A DNA stretch of 64,000 bases. Source: Halomonas sp. PR-M31. Lineage in GTDB: Bacteria > Pseudomonadota > Gammaproteobacteria > Pseudomonadales > Halomonadaceae. Both the position numbers and the translations under genes were made by a program. Positions 37,401 through 45,446 of this stretch are shown here, piece by piece. A model generated the notes under the pieces. The model was not told where the DNA came from, did no database searches, and saw nothing but the letters and a program-made list of their open reading frames with translations. The stretch spans positions 124,001-188,000 of the forward strand of contig NZ_JIBT01000001.1 in the NCBI RefSeq assembly GCF_001039575.1, read 5' to 3'. Position 1 is the stretch's first letter; the number at the start of each line of letters is the position of its first letter.

Positions 37401-37455
37401 CGAGATCGTCAGCACCGTATTCATCGATCCTAAAGGAGAGCGTCAACATGTCTGA
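34414..37455 (+). CDS. soxA: Sarcosine oxidase, alpha subunit
   Basis: 1013 residues. N-terminal region like a 2Fe-2S-fold domain (GYAGDTLAAALLANGIDIV), central NAD/FAD-type dinucleotide domain (LVVGAGPAGLSAALSA, then ATGTHERPLVYANND), and a C-terminal aminomethyltransferase (GcvT-like) domain from about residue 610 that binds tetrahydrofolate (GPDAREFLGRIYTNKW). It channels the imine from SoxB to folate. ATG overlaps the soxD stop (ATGA) and is preceded by AAGGAGG. Confidence 0.97.
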   Translation: MTQTNRLQQGGRIDRSKALSFTFNGKSYQGYAGDTLAAALLANGIDIVNRSFKYSRPRGVVAAGAEEPNALFQLGQTEAGQVPNVRATQQALYGGLTVRSTNGWPNVQKDMMSWVGKLGGHFMPPGFYYKTFMAPASMWMTYEKYIRKGAGLGRSPKESDPDIYDHLNQHCDVLVVGAGPAGLSAALSAATSGARVILCDEQEEMGGSLLDSRETLDGMPAAQWVEKTLESLAGMDNVTLLPRTTANGYHDHNFVTLHERCTEHLGDTAPMVNNRRQVRSRLHRVRADQVVLATGTHERPLVYANNDVPGNMLAGAVSNYIQRYAVVPGNKLVLSTTNDHAYRAALDWAEAGREVIAIVDARANPDGDLVKEAQSKGIRLITGSAVIEGKGANRVTGARVAKIDAERFAVTGQVEELVCDTIASSGGYSPVVHLASHTGSRPTWRDDILGFVPGEVTGMHFAGGVQGIYTLAEVLRDGAKAGAQATKASGIDATQDIELPGTDSPQESPACALYQVPHEKPTLRAPKQFVDQQNDVTASAIEVATKEGFESIEHVKRYTALGFGTDQGKLGNINGMAIAARFLKRSIPEVGTTVFRPNYTPVTFGVIAGRHAKELFDPERYTAMHQWHVENGAEFEDVGQWKRPWYFPRKVNGKLETMHEAVSRESLAVRTKVGILDATTLGKIDIQGPDAREFLGRIYTNKWAKLAPGRVRYGLMCKDDGMLMDDGTTSCLGENHFLMTTTTGGAAGVMEWLELWHQTEWPELQVYFTSVTDHWATMTVTGPDARKLLSEVTDIDLDKEQFKFMDWRNGKVADVPARVFRISFTGELAYEINVQANYALHVWKTLFEHGKKYDLTPYGTETMHVLRAEKGLIIAGQDTDGSVTPEDLGMHWAIGYDKPYSWIGKRALSRSDTARKDRKQMVGLKPTDPTVVLEEGAQIVFDPNEEIPMSMQGHVTSSYYSPNLEHGFALAVVKGGQERMGQKVYLPMSDGVTHEAEIVSTVFIDPKGERQHV

Positions 37456-38098
37456 TCAGACTTACGGCAACGTCGCTGTCTTCGATACGCGCCCTGAAAA
37501 GGATATCGCGACCGAGTCACCGTTATCTGTGGCCTATCACAAAGGCAACGCACCGAAACCGACCCAGCAGAGTCAGGTCGTGCTCGAAGAGAAGCCTTTT
37601 CTCGGTCATCTGATCCTGCGCGGTGGCGCCATCGTCCTTGACGAGGCGGTGCGTGACGTACTCGGTATGAGCCTGCCTGGGCGCCCCCTGGGGCTGGCTC
37701 ACGACGATAGCGGTGAGCGCTCCGTGCAGTGGATGTCCCCGGATGAATGGCTCGTCATCGTGCCCGGTGGTGAGGAGTTCGATCTTGAGAATCGCCTGCG
37801 GGAGAAACTCGGCAATGCGCATTTTGCCATCCTCAATGTCAGTGGCGGCCAGACCCTGGTCGAGCTGTCCGGGGAGAAGGCGCGAGAGCTTCTGATGAAG
37901 TCCGTGCCCTACGATGTGCATCCGGCCAACTTTCCGGTAGGCAAGGCGGTCAGCATCGTGTTCGCCAAGTCCAGCGCCATCCTGCGCAGACCCAGCGAAG
38001 AACGCTACGAGCTGGTGCTGCGCAGAAGCTTCGCCGACTACTGCTACCGCTGGCTGCTGGATGCCGGCGAAGAGTTTGGAATAGGCGTGAAGCCCTGA
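37448..38098 (+). CDS. soxG: Sarcosine oxidase, gamma subunit
   Basis: 216 residues from ATG 37448 (TAAAGGAG upstream), overlapping the last codons of soxA. Typical SoxG segments are LRGGAIVLDEAVRDVLGMSLP, QWMSPDEWLVIVPGG and HPANFPVGKAVSIVFAKSSA. It is the structural fourth subunit. A strong terminator follows. Confidence 0.95.
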   Translation: MSDQTYGNVAVFDTRPEKDIATESPLSVAYHKGNAPKPTQQSQVVLEEKPFLGHLILRGGAIVLDEAVRDVLGMSLPGRPLGLAHDDSGERSVQWMSPDEWLVIVPGGEEFDLENRLREKLGNAHFAILNVSGGQTLVELSGEKARELLMKSVPYDVHPANFPVGKAVSIVFAKSSAILRRPSEERYELVLRRSFADYCYRWLLDAGEEFGIGVKP

Positions 38099-38124
38099 AT
38101 CAAAGATGCGCTAGATAGATGAGC

Positions 38125-38155
38125 AAAGGCCGGGAGAATATCCCGGCCTTTTTTT
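38125..38155 (+). terminator. Intrinsic terminator of the glyA-sox operon
   Basis: An 11-bp perfect stem AAAGGCCGGGA with loop GAATA, ending in seven T, 27 bases after the soxG stop. Confidence 0.92.
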
Positions 38156-38314
38156 AGCGGTTATTGGTACACAAACGAGAATATTGATTGGAAGTGTGTC
38201 TTCGCGAAGGGTAGACGCCATGAATAATCGTTCGGGGTAGGGTATGGAACTGCAGTGAGTCGTCTTCCACGGTCATCACTGACGATATCGGGCGTCGAAA
38301 GAACAAAAAATAGA

Positions 38315-38367
38315 GCAAGATCTTGCCTATCAGGCAATTTCTCGCTCGCTTACTGGCAAGTTCTTGC
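38315..38367 (+). promoter_or_regulatory. Twin palindromes, probable activator sites upstream of hcp
   Basis: Two copies of GCAAG-N2-CTTGC lie at 38315-38326 and 38356-38367, centre to centre 41 bases (about four helical turns). They stand roughly 80-125 bases before the sigma54-type promoter, the usual place for enhancer-binding protein sites. Apart from these sites and the promoter nothing else was found in the 404-base gap between soxG and hcp. Confidence 0.6.
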
Positions 38368-38434
38368 CCATGAATTTTCCATCCTTGAGTGTTAAAATAC
38401 GTAACTTATTGTTTCTAAATGATCGTTCAGAGAG

Positions 38435-38449
38435 TGGCACGGTAGCTGC
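38435..38449 (+). promoter_or_regulatory. Sigma54-type (-24/-12) promoter of hcp
   Basis: TGGCACGGTAGCTGC fits TGGCACG-N4-TTGC with one mismatch and exact GG-GC spacing. Transcription would start near 38461, leaving a leader of about 40 bases before ATG 38503. Sigma54 control of hcp genes is known in other bacteria. Confidence 0.7.
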
Positions 38450-38502
38450 CCTATAAAAGGTGTCCGCAGGACGTTCTCAACCATCATTTAGGAAAGAAGA
38501 TC

Positions 38503-39021
38503 ATGCCAACTCCTTGTTATATCAGCATCGAAGGCCGTACTCAGGGCAACATCACCGCCGGCGCCTTCACTCCGGATTCTGTCGGCAACATCTATGTCGA
38601 AGGTCATGAAGATCAGATGCTGGTGCAGGAATTCAAGCACGTCGTTACCGTGCCTACCGACCCGCAGTCCGGCCAGCCCGCAGGCCAGCGCGCCCATAAG
38701 CCGTTTATCTTCACCGTGGCGCTGAACAAGGCCGTGCCGCTGATGTACAACGCTCTGGCCTCCGGCGAAATGCTGCCGAACGTCGAACTCAAATGGTATC
38801 GCACCTCCGTAGAAGGCAAGCAGGAGCACTTCTTCACCACGTCATTGACTGATGCCACCATCGTCGACATCAACCTGCGCATGCCTCACGCCCAGGACTC
38901 GACTCAGTCCGAGTTCACTCAGCTGATGGACGTTTCCTTGGCCTATCGCAAGATCGAGTGGGAACACACCGTTGCCGGCACCTCCGGCTCCGACGACTGG
39001 CGCGCCCCGATCGAGGCGTAA
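38503..39021 (+). CDS. hcp: Hcp, type VI secretion tube protein
   Basis: 172 residues, the normal Hcp1 length. Family marks: MPTPCYISIEGRTQG at the start, HKPFIFTVALNKAVPLMYNAL in the centre and YRKIEWEHTVAGTSGSDDW at the end. Hcp hexamers stack into the secretion tube and carry effectors. No other T6SS structural gene is in the window, so this is an orphan or satellite hcp. A sigma54-type promoter precedes it, and a perfect 18-bp terminator follows, so it is a single-gene unit. Confidence 0.95.
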   Translation: MPTPCYISIEGRTQGNITAGAFTPDSVGNIYVEGHEDQMLVQEFKHVVTVPTDPQSGQPAGQRAHKPFIFTVALNKAVPLMYNALASGEMLPNVELKWYRTSVEGKQEHFFTTSLTDATIVDINLRMPHAQDSTQSEFTQLMDVSLAYRKIEWEHTVAGTSGSDDWRAPIEA

Positions 39022-39064
39022 GCCCGATTACTCAAGCGTACCGGTAAGCAACAGGTATCACGCT

Positions 39065-39107
39065 AAAGGTGAGCTGAGCGACGTTGTCGCTCAGCTCACC
39101 TTTTCTT
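39065..39107 (+). terminator. Intrinsic terminator of hcp
   Basis: An 18-bp perfect stem (AAAGGTGAGCTGAGCGAC) with loop GTT and a T-rich tail TTTTCTTTT. Confidence 0.93.
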
Positions 39108-39228
39108 TTGCCTCGAATCTTTTGCCACGAAATGGGCCTATTAATCGCGTTATTCCAGCGCTTGATGGGGATAAGGCGATGATAGATTGATGAGGAGATT
39201 AATCACACGTCGAATGCAGGACCATTCA

Positions 39229-39918
39229 ATGACCATCATCATGCGTTTCATAAGCGCCATTGCGCTGGCGGTATTGGCTAGCGGTTGCGCAACCTCCGCA
39301 AGCGATCCGATCCCGCCCGCCTATGGAACAAATCATGGTGATAGTTTGGGCCCAACGGATGGCTTCTACGCAGCCAAAGAGGCAGACGAAGAAGGCTCCC
39401 CCTACCAGGCTTTGATGTCCAACATGCTCGCCACCGCTAGCACTGCCATACTGCTGAGCAGCAACGCCGGCATCGGCTTGTCCCTGGGCAGGTCTTTTGG
39501 TCTTGGTTTCGCGGCTTCGATGCTGGATCCCTTTCAGGATAAAGACCAGGAAAGTGAGCAGGACAAGGCGCCTGCCAGTGTACCGGTAGCGCCTATGGCA
39601 CTGCAGACAATGACACCGGAACAAATGAAGGCGCAGCTGCACGCATCTTTACAGCAGGCAGGCCTTCAGGCCTTGATAGGGCTGGGCGTGCCTCAGGCAA
39701 CCCTCGAACAAGGGCTGCAGGTCAAGGCGTTCTATGAGCAGGCCAGCAATAACATGCTCGTGGCCAGCGAAAAGGACGGCTGCATCAAGATGGTAGGAAA
39801 GAACGGTGAAGGAACCTGCGTGCTGTCGTTGCAGTTTCAAGCGCCGGCTCAGCTATTCAACTCAAACAGGCCCTTGTTCGCCGATGCCTATGTACCGCCG
39901 GGCTATTTTGGTCTGTAG
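39229..39918 (+). CDS. Lipoprotein of unknown function downstream of hcp
   Basis: 229 residues from ATG 39229 (AGGACC upstream; ATG 39241 also possible). The lipobox is in AIALAVLASGC, so it is acylated at Cys. The mature protein has a Gly/Ser/Leu-rich hydrophobic stretch (NAGIGLSLGRSFGLGFAASM), an acidic Asp/Glu/Lys linker and a conserved-looking C-terminal half with two cysteines (DGCIKMV, GTCVLSL). No family was recognised. It has its own terminator and is separated from hcp by one, so it is probably transcribed alone, though its position next to hcp suggests a possible link to T6SS. Confidence 0.75.
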   Translation: MTIIMRFISAIALAVLASGCATSASDPIPPAYGTNHGDSLGPTDGFYAAKEADEEGSPYQALMSNMLATASTAILLSSNAGIGLSLGRSFGLGFAASMLDPFQDKDQESEQDKAPASVPVAPMALQTMTPEQMKAQLHASLQQAGLQALIGLGVPQATLEQGLQVKAFYEQASNNMLVASEKDGCIKMVGKNGEGTCVLSLQFQAPAQLFNSNRPLFADAYVPPGYFGL

Positions 39919-39954
39919 GCATTCTGCAACTCAATCTCGTTATGAATCACAACG

Positions 39955-39980
39955 ACTCCGCCTTGATAGGCGGAGTTTTT
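39955..39980 (+). terminator. Intrinsic terminator after the lipoprotein gene
   Basis: A 9-bp perfect stem ACTCCGCCT-TGAT-AGGCGGAGT with five T at its end. Confidence 0.9.
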
Positions 39981-40078
39981 CGTTTGTCTCTTGCTGGCGC
40001 TCTCAAGATTGAATTGAGCGCGTGTACCATAGAGGGTATTCAATAACCCCCGAACAACAGATTGATGAGGCAAGATGC

Positions 40079-41470
40079 ATGAACAGCACAACCTTCGTCT
40101 CCAGCGACGAGATTCGCAACCGTTTCTCTCAGGCCTTATCCGCCATGTACCAGACGGAGGTGCCCCATTACGGCACGCTGCTGGAGCTCGTCGAACAGGT
40201 CAACCAGGAAACACTGGCGGCCAACCCCGTCCTTGCCGAACGTCTTGAATCCGATGGCGAGTTAGGACGGCTGGACGTCGAGCGCCATGGCGCCATCCGC
40301 GTCGGCACGTCGGAAGAACTTGCCATGCTGCGCCGGCTGTTCGCAGTGATGGGTATGCAGCCGGTGGGTTATTACGATCTTTCCGAGGCCGGCGTGCCGG
40401 TGCACGCTACCGCATTTCGACCCATCGACGAGGCAGCGCTCGAGCGCAATCCCTTTCGCGTGTTTACCTCCTTGCTGCGCCTGGAACTGATCGAGAGTGT
40501 CGAGCTGCGCGAGCGAGCATCCGCCATTCTCGCCGAGCGCGACATCTTTACCCCGGGCGCTCGGGAGCTTATTGCGCTCCACGCAGAACAAGGCGGTCTC
40601 AGCGACCCGCAAGCGGATCGTTTCGTGGAGGAGGCGCTGGAGACCTTTCGCTGGCATCAGGACGCCACCGTGGATATCAAAACCTATCAGGCGCTGCTCG
40701 AGGAACACCGCCTGATCGCCGACGTGGTCTGCTTCCGCGGGCCGCACATCAACCATCTGACGCCACGTACGTTGAATATCGACGAAGCCCAGCGGCGTAT
40801 GCCGGATGCCGGCATGAATCCCAAGGCGGTGATCGAGGGCCCACCCCGGCGCGACTGCCCGATCTTGCTACGCCAGACCAGTTTCAAAGCTCTAGAGGAG
40901 TCGGTGCGTTTTAACGGCGAGCACCAGGGCACCCATACCGCCCGCTTCGGTGAAATCGAGCAGCGCGGTGCGGCGCTGACCGCCAAGGGCCGAGCCCTCT
41001 ATGATCGTCTGCTGGCAAGCGCCCGCAAGCAAGCCGCAGGTCTTGATAACGACGCCCATCAACGAACGCTAGCCGAGGCCTTCGCTGAGTTTCCGGATAG
41101 CGAGACGCAGCTTCGCCGCGAAGGTCTGGCCTTCTTCGATTATCGGCTCACCGATAAAGGACGTGATGAAGGAGCCGAATGCGGCGAGGAAAAGGAATTG
41201 GAAGCCTTGATCGAACAGGGGCTGGTCAGCGCCCGCCCGATCACCTACGAGGATTTTCTGCCGGTGAGTGCGGCGGGTATCTTTCAGTCGAATCTCGGCG
41301 GCAGCGAGAACGGCGCCTATGCCGGTAATGCCAACCGCGAGGCCTTCGAGGCAGCATTGGGTGTACCCGTGACCGATGAGCTGGCGCTATACGAAGCCCT
41401 TGAACAGTGCTCGATCAAGCGGGTGCGCGAGTGCCTGGCCAAAGCCTCCAAACTTGAAATCGATGGTTAG
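40079..41470 (+). CDS. hglS: 2-oxoadipate dioxygenase/decarboxylase (HglS/YdcJ, DUF1338 family)
   Basis: 463 residues from ATG 40079 (GAGG nine bases upstream). Iron-ligand candidates are His in TEVPHYGTL, His in RGPHINHLTPR and Glu in RFGEIEQRG, in the order found in HglS. In P. putida HglS converts 2-oxoadipate to D-2-hydroxyglutarate with O2 and loss of CO2 in D-lysine catabolism. No other lysine-catabolic gene lies nearby, so the context does not add support; the paralogue YdcJ is of unclear function. Confidence 0.88.
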   Translation: MNSTTFVSSDEIRNRFSQALSAMYQTEVPHYGTLLELVEQVNQETLAANPVLAERLESDGELGRLDVERHGAIRVGTSEELAMLRRLFAVMGMQPVGYYDLSEAGVPVHATAFRPIDEAALERNPFRVFTSLLRLELIESVELRERASAILAERDIFTPGARELIALHAEQGGLSDPQADRFVEEALETFRWHQDATVDIKTYQALLEEHRLIADVVCFRGPHINHLTPRTLNIDEAQRRMPDAGMNPKAVIEGPPRRDCPILLRQTSFKALEESVRFNGEHQGTHTARFGEIEQRGAALTAKGRALYDRLLASARKQAAGLDNDAHQRTLAEAFAEFPDSETQLRREGLAFFDYRLTDKGRDEGAECGEEKELEALIEQGLVSARPITYEDFLPVSAAGIFQSNLGGSENGAYAGNANREAFEAALGVPVTDELALYEALEQCSIKRVRECLAKASKLEIDG

Positions 41471-41526
41471 GGTTTGCCCACCTGCCATGCAAGGGTCAGC
41501 GAAACCGATCAAGGAGCCAAACAACA

Positions 41527-43725
41527 ATGAATCCTTTTCCTCTGGAAGAGCGCCTGTTCGAGGTACTGCGCGACGGCGACTGGCCGAGCCCCGCCCAGGC
41601 GTGGCGCCTCGATGAAGTGGGGCTGACGGCGCCGATGCTGGCGGAGTTGTTCGAGTCCCAGGTGCTCAGCCGCCAGCTGGACCTGCATGCCCGGCGCCTG
41701 CAGGCCCGCGGCGAGGCGTTCTACACCATCGGCAGTTCTGGCCATGAGGGCAATGCCGCAATCGCCGCCGCGTTTCGTGTCACGGATCCGGCATTCCTGC
41801 ACTACCGCGATGCGGCCTTTCTGATCCAGCGCAGCAAGCAGCTGCCCGGCCAGACGCCGACCTACGACATGCTGCTGAGCTTCGCCGCCTCCAGCGAAGA
41901 TCCGATCTCCGGTGGTCGCCACAAGGTATTGGGTTCCAAGGCGCTCAACGTGCCGCCTCAGACCAGCACCATCGCCTCCCATCTGCCCAAGGCGGTGGGC
42001 GCCGCCCATGGCCTCGGCCTGTGGCGTCGCATCCGCGGGTCGGGGGAGTGGCCAACGGACAGCGTGGTGCTGTGCAGCTTCGGCGATGCTTCCTTCAACC
42101 ACTCGACGACCCAGGGTGCCCTCAACGCGGCGGCCTGGGCGGCCTATCAGGGCACGCCGATGCCCCTGGTCATGATCTGCGAGGACAACGGCATCGGCAT
42201 CTCCACGCCGACCCCCGCCGGCTGGATCGAACAGAGCATGCGCGGCCGCCCAGGATTTCACTACATCAGTTGCGACGGGCTCGACCTGCTTGATACCTAC
42301 CGCGCCGCCCGCGAGGCAGAGCGCTTGGCGCGCCGCCTCAAGCAGCCGGTGTTTTTGCACATGCACTGCGTGCGCCTGATGGGTCACGCCGGCTCCGACG
42401 CCCAGCAGTCCTACCTGACGGCGAAGCAGATCAAGGCCTTTGATGCCCGCGATCCGTTGTTGTACAGCGCCAGTCTGTTGATACGTCATGGCGTGCTCGA
42501 ACCCGAGACCATTCAAGCGCTTTATCACCACATCGGCGGACGGGTGGCGCAGGTCGCGGAAGTGGCGATTCGTCAGCCCAAGCTGGAAAGCGCCGAGGCG
42601 GTGATGGCCTCCATCGTTCCGCCGCATCGCCCCAGCCGTCGCCAGCCCATCGAAGCTGAGGTGGATGCAACGCCGGCCACCATGGCCCGGCTGCTCAGCC
42701 AGACCCTGTATCGGCTGATGGAAGCCTATCCGCACCTGGTCATGGCCGGGGAGGACATCGGCCGCAAGGGCGGCGTCTACGGCGTAACCCAGCGGCTGCA
42801 GGCCAGGTACGGCGCCTATCGCATCATCGACACCCTGCTCGACGAGCAGAGCATTCTGGGGCTGGGCATCGGCCTGGCTCAGAACGGCTTCGTGCCCATC
42901 GTCGAGATCCAGTTCCTGGCCTATCTGCACAACGCCGAAGATCAACTGCGCGGCGAGGCCTCTACCCTGAGCTTCTTCTCGAAAGGGCAGTACACCAACC
43001 CCATGGTGATACGCATCGCAGGTCTTGGCTACCAGAAGGGCTTCGGCGGGCATTTCCACAACGACAACGCCATCGCCGTGCTGCGCGACATTCCCGGTCT
43101 GCTGGTGGCTTGCCCCTCGAACGCCGCGGATGCGGCGGGCCTTTTGCAGGAGGCGGTGCGCCTGGCGGACGAGGAGCAGCGCATCGTGGTGATGCTCGAA
43201 CCCATTGCCCTCTATCACTGTCGCGATCTTATTGAGGAAGGCGATCAGCGCTGGTGCTTCCCTGATCCCGGGCCGGAGTATCGTCTGCCCGTGGGGTCCC
43301 TGGGCCAGTGGGACGAGGGGCACGACCTGGCGATCGTCACCTATGGCAACGGCGTCTATCTCACCCATCAGGCTCGGGAGCGGCTCGAGGCCAAGGGCAT
43401 TGCGCTTCGCATCATCGACCTGCGCTGGCTGACGGCGCTGGATCACGACGAGCTCCACCGCCGGGTGGCCGACTGCGCCCAGGTGCTGTGCGTGGACGAA
43501 TGTCGCCGTAGCGGTTCGCCCAGCGAGGAAGTCATCACCGGCCTGGTGGAGCGGGGCATGGAATCCCATCGTCTGCACCGCCTGACCGCCGAGGACAGCT
43601 TCATTTCCCTGGGACCGGCGGCGACGGTCACGCTGCCCTCGGTCGCGGCGATTTGTGAGCGTGCCGAAGGCCTTGTAGCCAGGCAGACCGCATCTGAACG
43701 CACCGCAACAGGGAGCCGGACATGA
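41527..43725 (+). CDS. Fused alpha/beta E1 component of a 2-oxoacid dehydrogenase
   Basis: 732 residues. The N-terminal half is an E1-alpha domain with the ThDP/Mg motif GDASFNHSTTQGALNAA...CEDNGIGIST. The C-terminal half, from about residue 385, is E1-beta (LVMAGEDIGRKGGVYGVT, DTLLDEQSILGLGIG, HFHNDNAIAVLRDIPG). It resembles branched-chain or acetoin dehydrogenase E1. No E2 or E3 gene follows. Instead the stop overlaps a FabD-like acyltransferase gene by ATGA, so the two proteins are made together, perhaps to load an acyl starter or decarboxylated product. AAGGAGCCAAACAAC is the Shine-Dalgarno. Confidence 0.88.
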   Translation: MNPFPLEERLFEVLRDGDWPSPAQAWRLDEVGLTAPMLAELFESQVLSRQLDLHARRLQARGEAFYTIGSSGHEGNAAIAAAFRVTDPAFLHYRDAAFLIQRSKQLPGQTPTYDMLLSFAASSEDPISGGRHKVLGSKALNVPPQTSTIASHLPKAVGAAHGLGLWRRIRGSGEWPTDSVVLCSFGDASFNHSTTQGALNAAAWAAYQGTPMPLVMICEDNGIGISTPTPAGWIEQSMRGRPGFHYISCDGLDLLDTYRAAREAERLARRLKQPVFLHMHCVRLMGHAGSDAQQSYLTAKQIKAFDARDPLLYSASLLIRHGVLEPETIQALYHHIGGRVAQVAEVAIRQPKLESAEAVMASIVPPHRPSRRQPIEAEVDATPATMARLLSQTLYRLMEAYPHLVMAGEDIGRKGGVYGVTQRLQARYGAYRIIDTLLDEQSILGLGIGLAQNGFVPIVEIQFLAYLHNAEDQLRGEASTLSFFSKGQYTNPMVIRIAGLGYQKGFGGHFHNDNAIAVLRDIPGLLVACPSNAADAAGLLQEAVRLADEEQRIVVMLEPIALYHCRDLIEEGDQRWCFPDPGPEYRLPVGSLGQWDEGHDLAIVTYGNGVYLTHQARERLEAKGIALRIIDLRWLTALDHDELHRRVADCAQVLCVDECRRSGSPSEEVITGLVERGMESHRLHRLTAEDSFISLGPAATVTLPSVAAICERAEGLVARQTASERTATGSRT

Positions 43726-44777
43726 GTGAGCTGACCCCACCAACCCCCAAGGAACGCCTGCTGATCGTCTGCCCCGGGCGCGGCACCTACAACCAGGCGG
43801 AGTGGGGCTCCTTAACGCGCCACGCCGCCGGCAGCGAGTGGCTTGCGCGCTTCGATGCGCTGCGCCGCGAGCAGGACCAGCCCACCTTGAGCGAGCTCGA
43901 CGGCGAGACCCCGTTTCGCCTGAGCCTGCACGGGCGTGGCGATCACGCCTCGCCGCTGATCTACGCCTGCGCCCTGGCGGACGTGCTGGCCATCGACCGG
44001 GAGCGCTACGAGATCTGCGCCGTGACCGGCAACTCCATGGGCTGGTACATCGCCCTGGCCCTCGGCGGCGCGCTGTCACAGGACGACGCCTTCACCCTGA
44101 TCAACACCATGGGTCACCTGATGCAGACCACCCTCAACGGCGGTCAGCTGCTCTACCCTTGGGTCGACGACCAGTGGCGGCCCCAGCCCGAGCATCGCCG
44201 GGAACTGCTGGCGCTGATCGAGAGACTGCACGGCCAGGACGGCAGCGAGCTTTATCTCTCCATCGACCTTGGCGGCATGCTGGTGTTCGGCGGCAACGAG
44301 GCGGGTCTCAAGCGGCTCAGCGAGGAACTCCCGTCGCTGGAGCGTTTTCCCCTGCGCCTGCATCAGCACGCCGCCTTTCACACGCCGATGCAGGAAGGCG
44401 TGAAGGCCGAGGCCAGAACGCGCCTGCCGGCGACGCCGTTTCAGGCGCCCGAAGTACCGCTGATCGACGGCCGCGGCAAGCTCTGGACCCCTTGGAGCAC
44501 CGACCCCGAAGCACTGCGGGACTACACCCTCGGCGAACAGCTGGTGACGCCCTATGATTTCACCGCCGCCCTCAAGGTGGGCGTGCGCGAGTTCGCCCCG
44601 GACCGCATCGTCATTCCCGGCCCCGGTTCTACTCTTGGTGGCGCTGTCGCCCAGACGCTGATTCAGCTCAACTGGTGGGGACTCGACAGCAAGGCGGCCT
44701 TCCAGACCATGCAGCAGAGTGAGCCAAGGCTGATCAGTATGGGGATAGAGGGGCAGCGGGAGTGGGTGGTGGGGTAG
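43722..44777 (+). CDS. FabD-like acyltransferase
   Basis: 351 residues. The acyltransferase serine is in CAVTGNSMGWYIALALGG (GxSxG) and the catalytic His in HQHAAFHTPMQEGV. PGRGTYNQAEWG replaces the usual PGQGSQ start. FabD moves malonyl groups from CoA to acyl carrier protein; here no acyl carrier protein or synthase gene is adjacent. Translational coupling to a fused 2-oxoacid dehydrogenase E1 suggests an unusual acyl-transfer partnership. A housekeeping FabD is unlikely because the fab context is missing. Confidence 0.8.
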   Translation: MSELTPPTPKERLLIVCPGRGTYNQAEWGSLTRHAAGSEWLARFDALRREQDQPTLSELDGETPFRLSLHGRGDHASPLIYACALADVLAIDRERYEICAVTGNSMGWYIALALGGALSQDDAFTLINTMGHLMQTTLNGGQLLYPWVDDQWRPQPEHRRELLALIERLHGQDGSELYLSIDLGGMLVFGGNEAGLKRLSEELPSLERFPLRLHQHAAFHTPMQEGVKAEARTRLPATPFQAPEVPLIDGRGKLWTPWSTDPEALRDYTLGEQLVTPYDFTAALKVGVREFAPDRIVIPGPGSTLGGAVAQTLIQLNWWGLDSKAAFQTMQQSEPRLISMGIEGQREWVVG

Positions 44778-44889
44778 GGCATGGGCAACTGGCTGTTTGG
44801 GATCAAAATGGCGCTCAGATAAATGCAGTCGCGTGTTCAAGTCAATAAATGAGCTGGCGATCTAATCACTGTTAAGCCTAGAAATCACG

Positions 44890-45381
44890 ATGAGTCTCGT
44901 CGAAATATTAGCTCTTTTTGCAGCGATGGCAGCTTTAGCGCTAGTTCCCAGTACTAGCGTCGCCTTAGTCGTTGCTCGCTCCTGCTCTGCCGGATTCTCA
45001 AACGGAAGTGCTGTTGTGGTGGGAATTGTCGCCGGTGATCTTGTCTTTGTGTTTTTAGCTGTTTTGGGAATGGCAGCGCTTGCAGAAGTCGTGGGCAGCT
45101 TTTTCTCGGGGTTACTCCTCACTCTCGGTGATGTAAAGGCTATATTTTTCTACGCGAGCTTGTTCCCTGCCTTTGTTAATTTGGCCACTATCGGAACATT
45201 GGATATAGCAATAATCGCAGTGATAACCATAGTCGCAGTTGGTGGTGTCAAATTGGGCTATGCCTATTTCGCAGGGGGTGTTGCGTCATTTGCCACTAAC
45301 TATAGAGCAGAACGAGCAGTTAAAGTTACGGCTGGTGGTTTAATGGTTGGAGCAGGATCGTATCTGATAGCAAAGGCTTAG
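44890..45381 (+). CDS. LysE-family transporter with internal deletion
   Basis: 163 residues against about 205 in the family. The start (LFAAMAALALVPSTSVALVVARS) and the second half (SGLLLTLGDVKAIFFYASLFPAF) are good LysE/RhtB matches, but about 40 residues covering helices 2-3 are missing between VVGSFF and SGLLL, in frame. Base composition is visibly more AT-rich than the neighbours. It may be a non-functional remnant. No Shine-Dalgarno is seen. Confidence 0.7.
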   Translation: MSLVEILALFAAMAALALVPSTSVALVVARSCSAGFSNGSAVVVGIVAGDLVFVFLAVLGMAALAEVVGSFFSGLLLTLGDVKAIFFYASLFPAFVNLATIGTLDIAIIAVITIVAVGGVKLGYAYFAGGVASFATNYRAERAVKVTAGGLMVGAGSYLIAKA

Positions 45382-45446
45382 CAATTGGCTGTACAGCGAC
45401 CGGTTTTCCGCCGTCTGCAGCTCTAAACCGGCGCGTGAGCCGGGCG

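Noticed and set aside
35935-37449. 504-codon open frame antisense to soxA
   Set aside because: Mirrors the GC-rich third codon positions of soxA; no recognisable protein features or ribosome site.
41509-44079. 856-codon open frame on the minus strand across the E1 gene
   Set aside because: Antisense to a well-conserved E1 coding sequence; composition is that of a shadow frame (Arg/Pro/Ala/Gly-rich) and no domain is visible.
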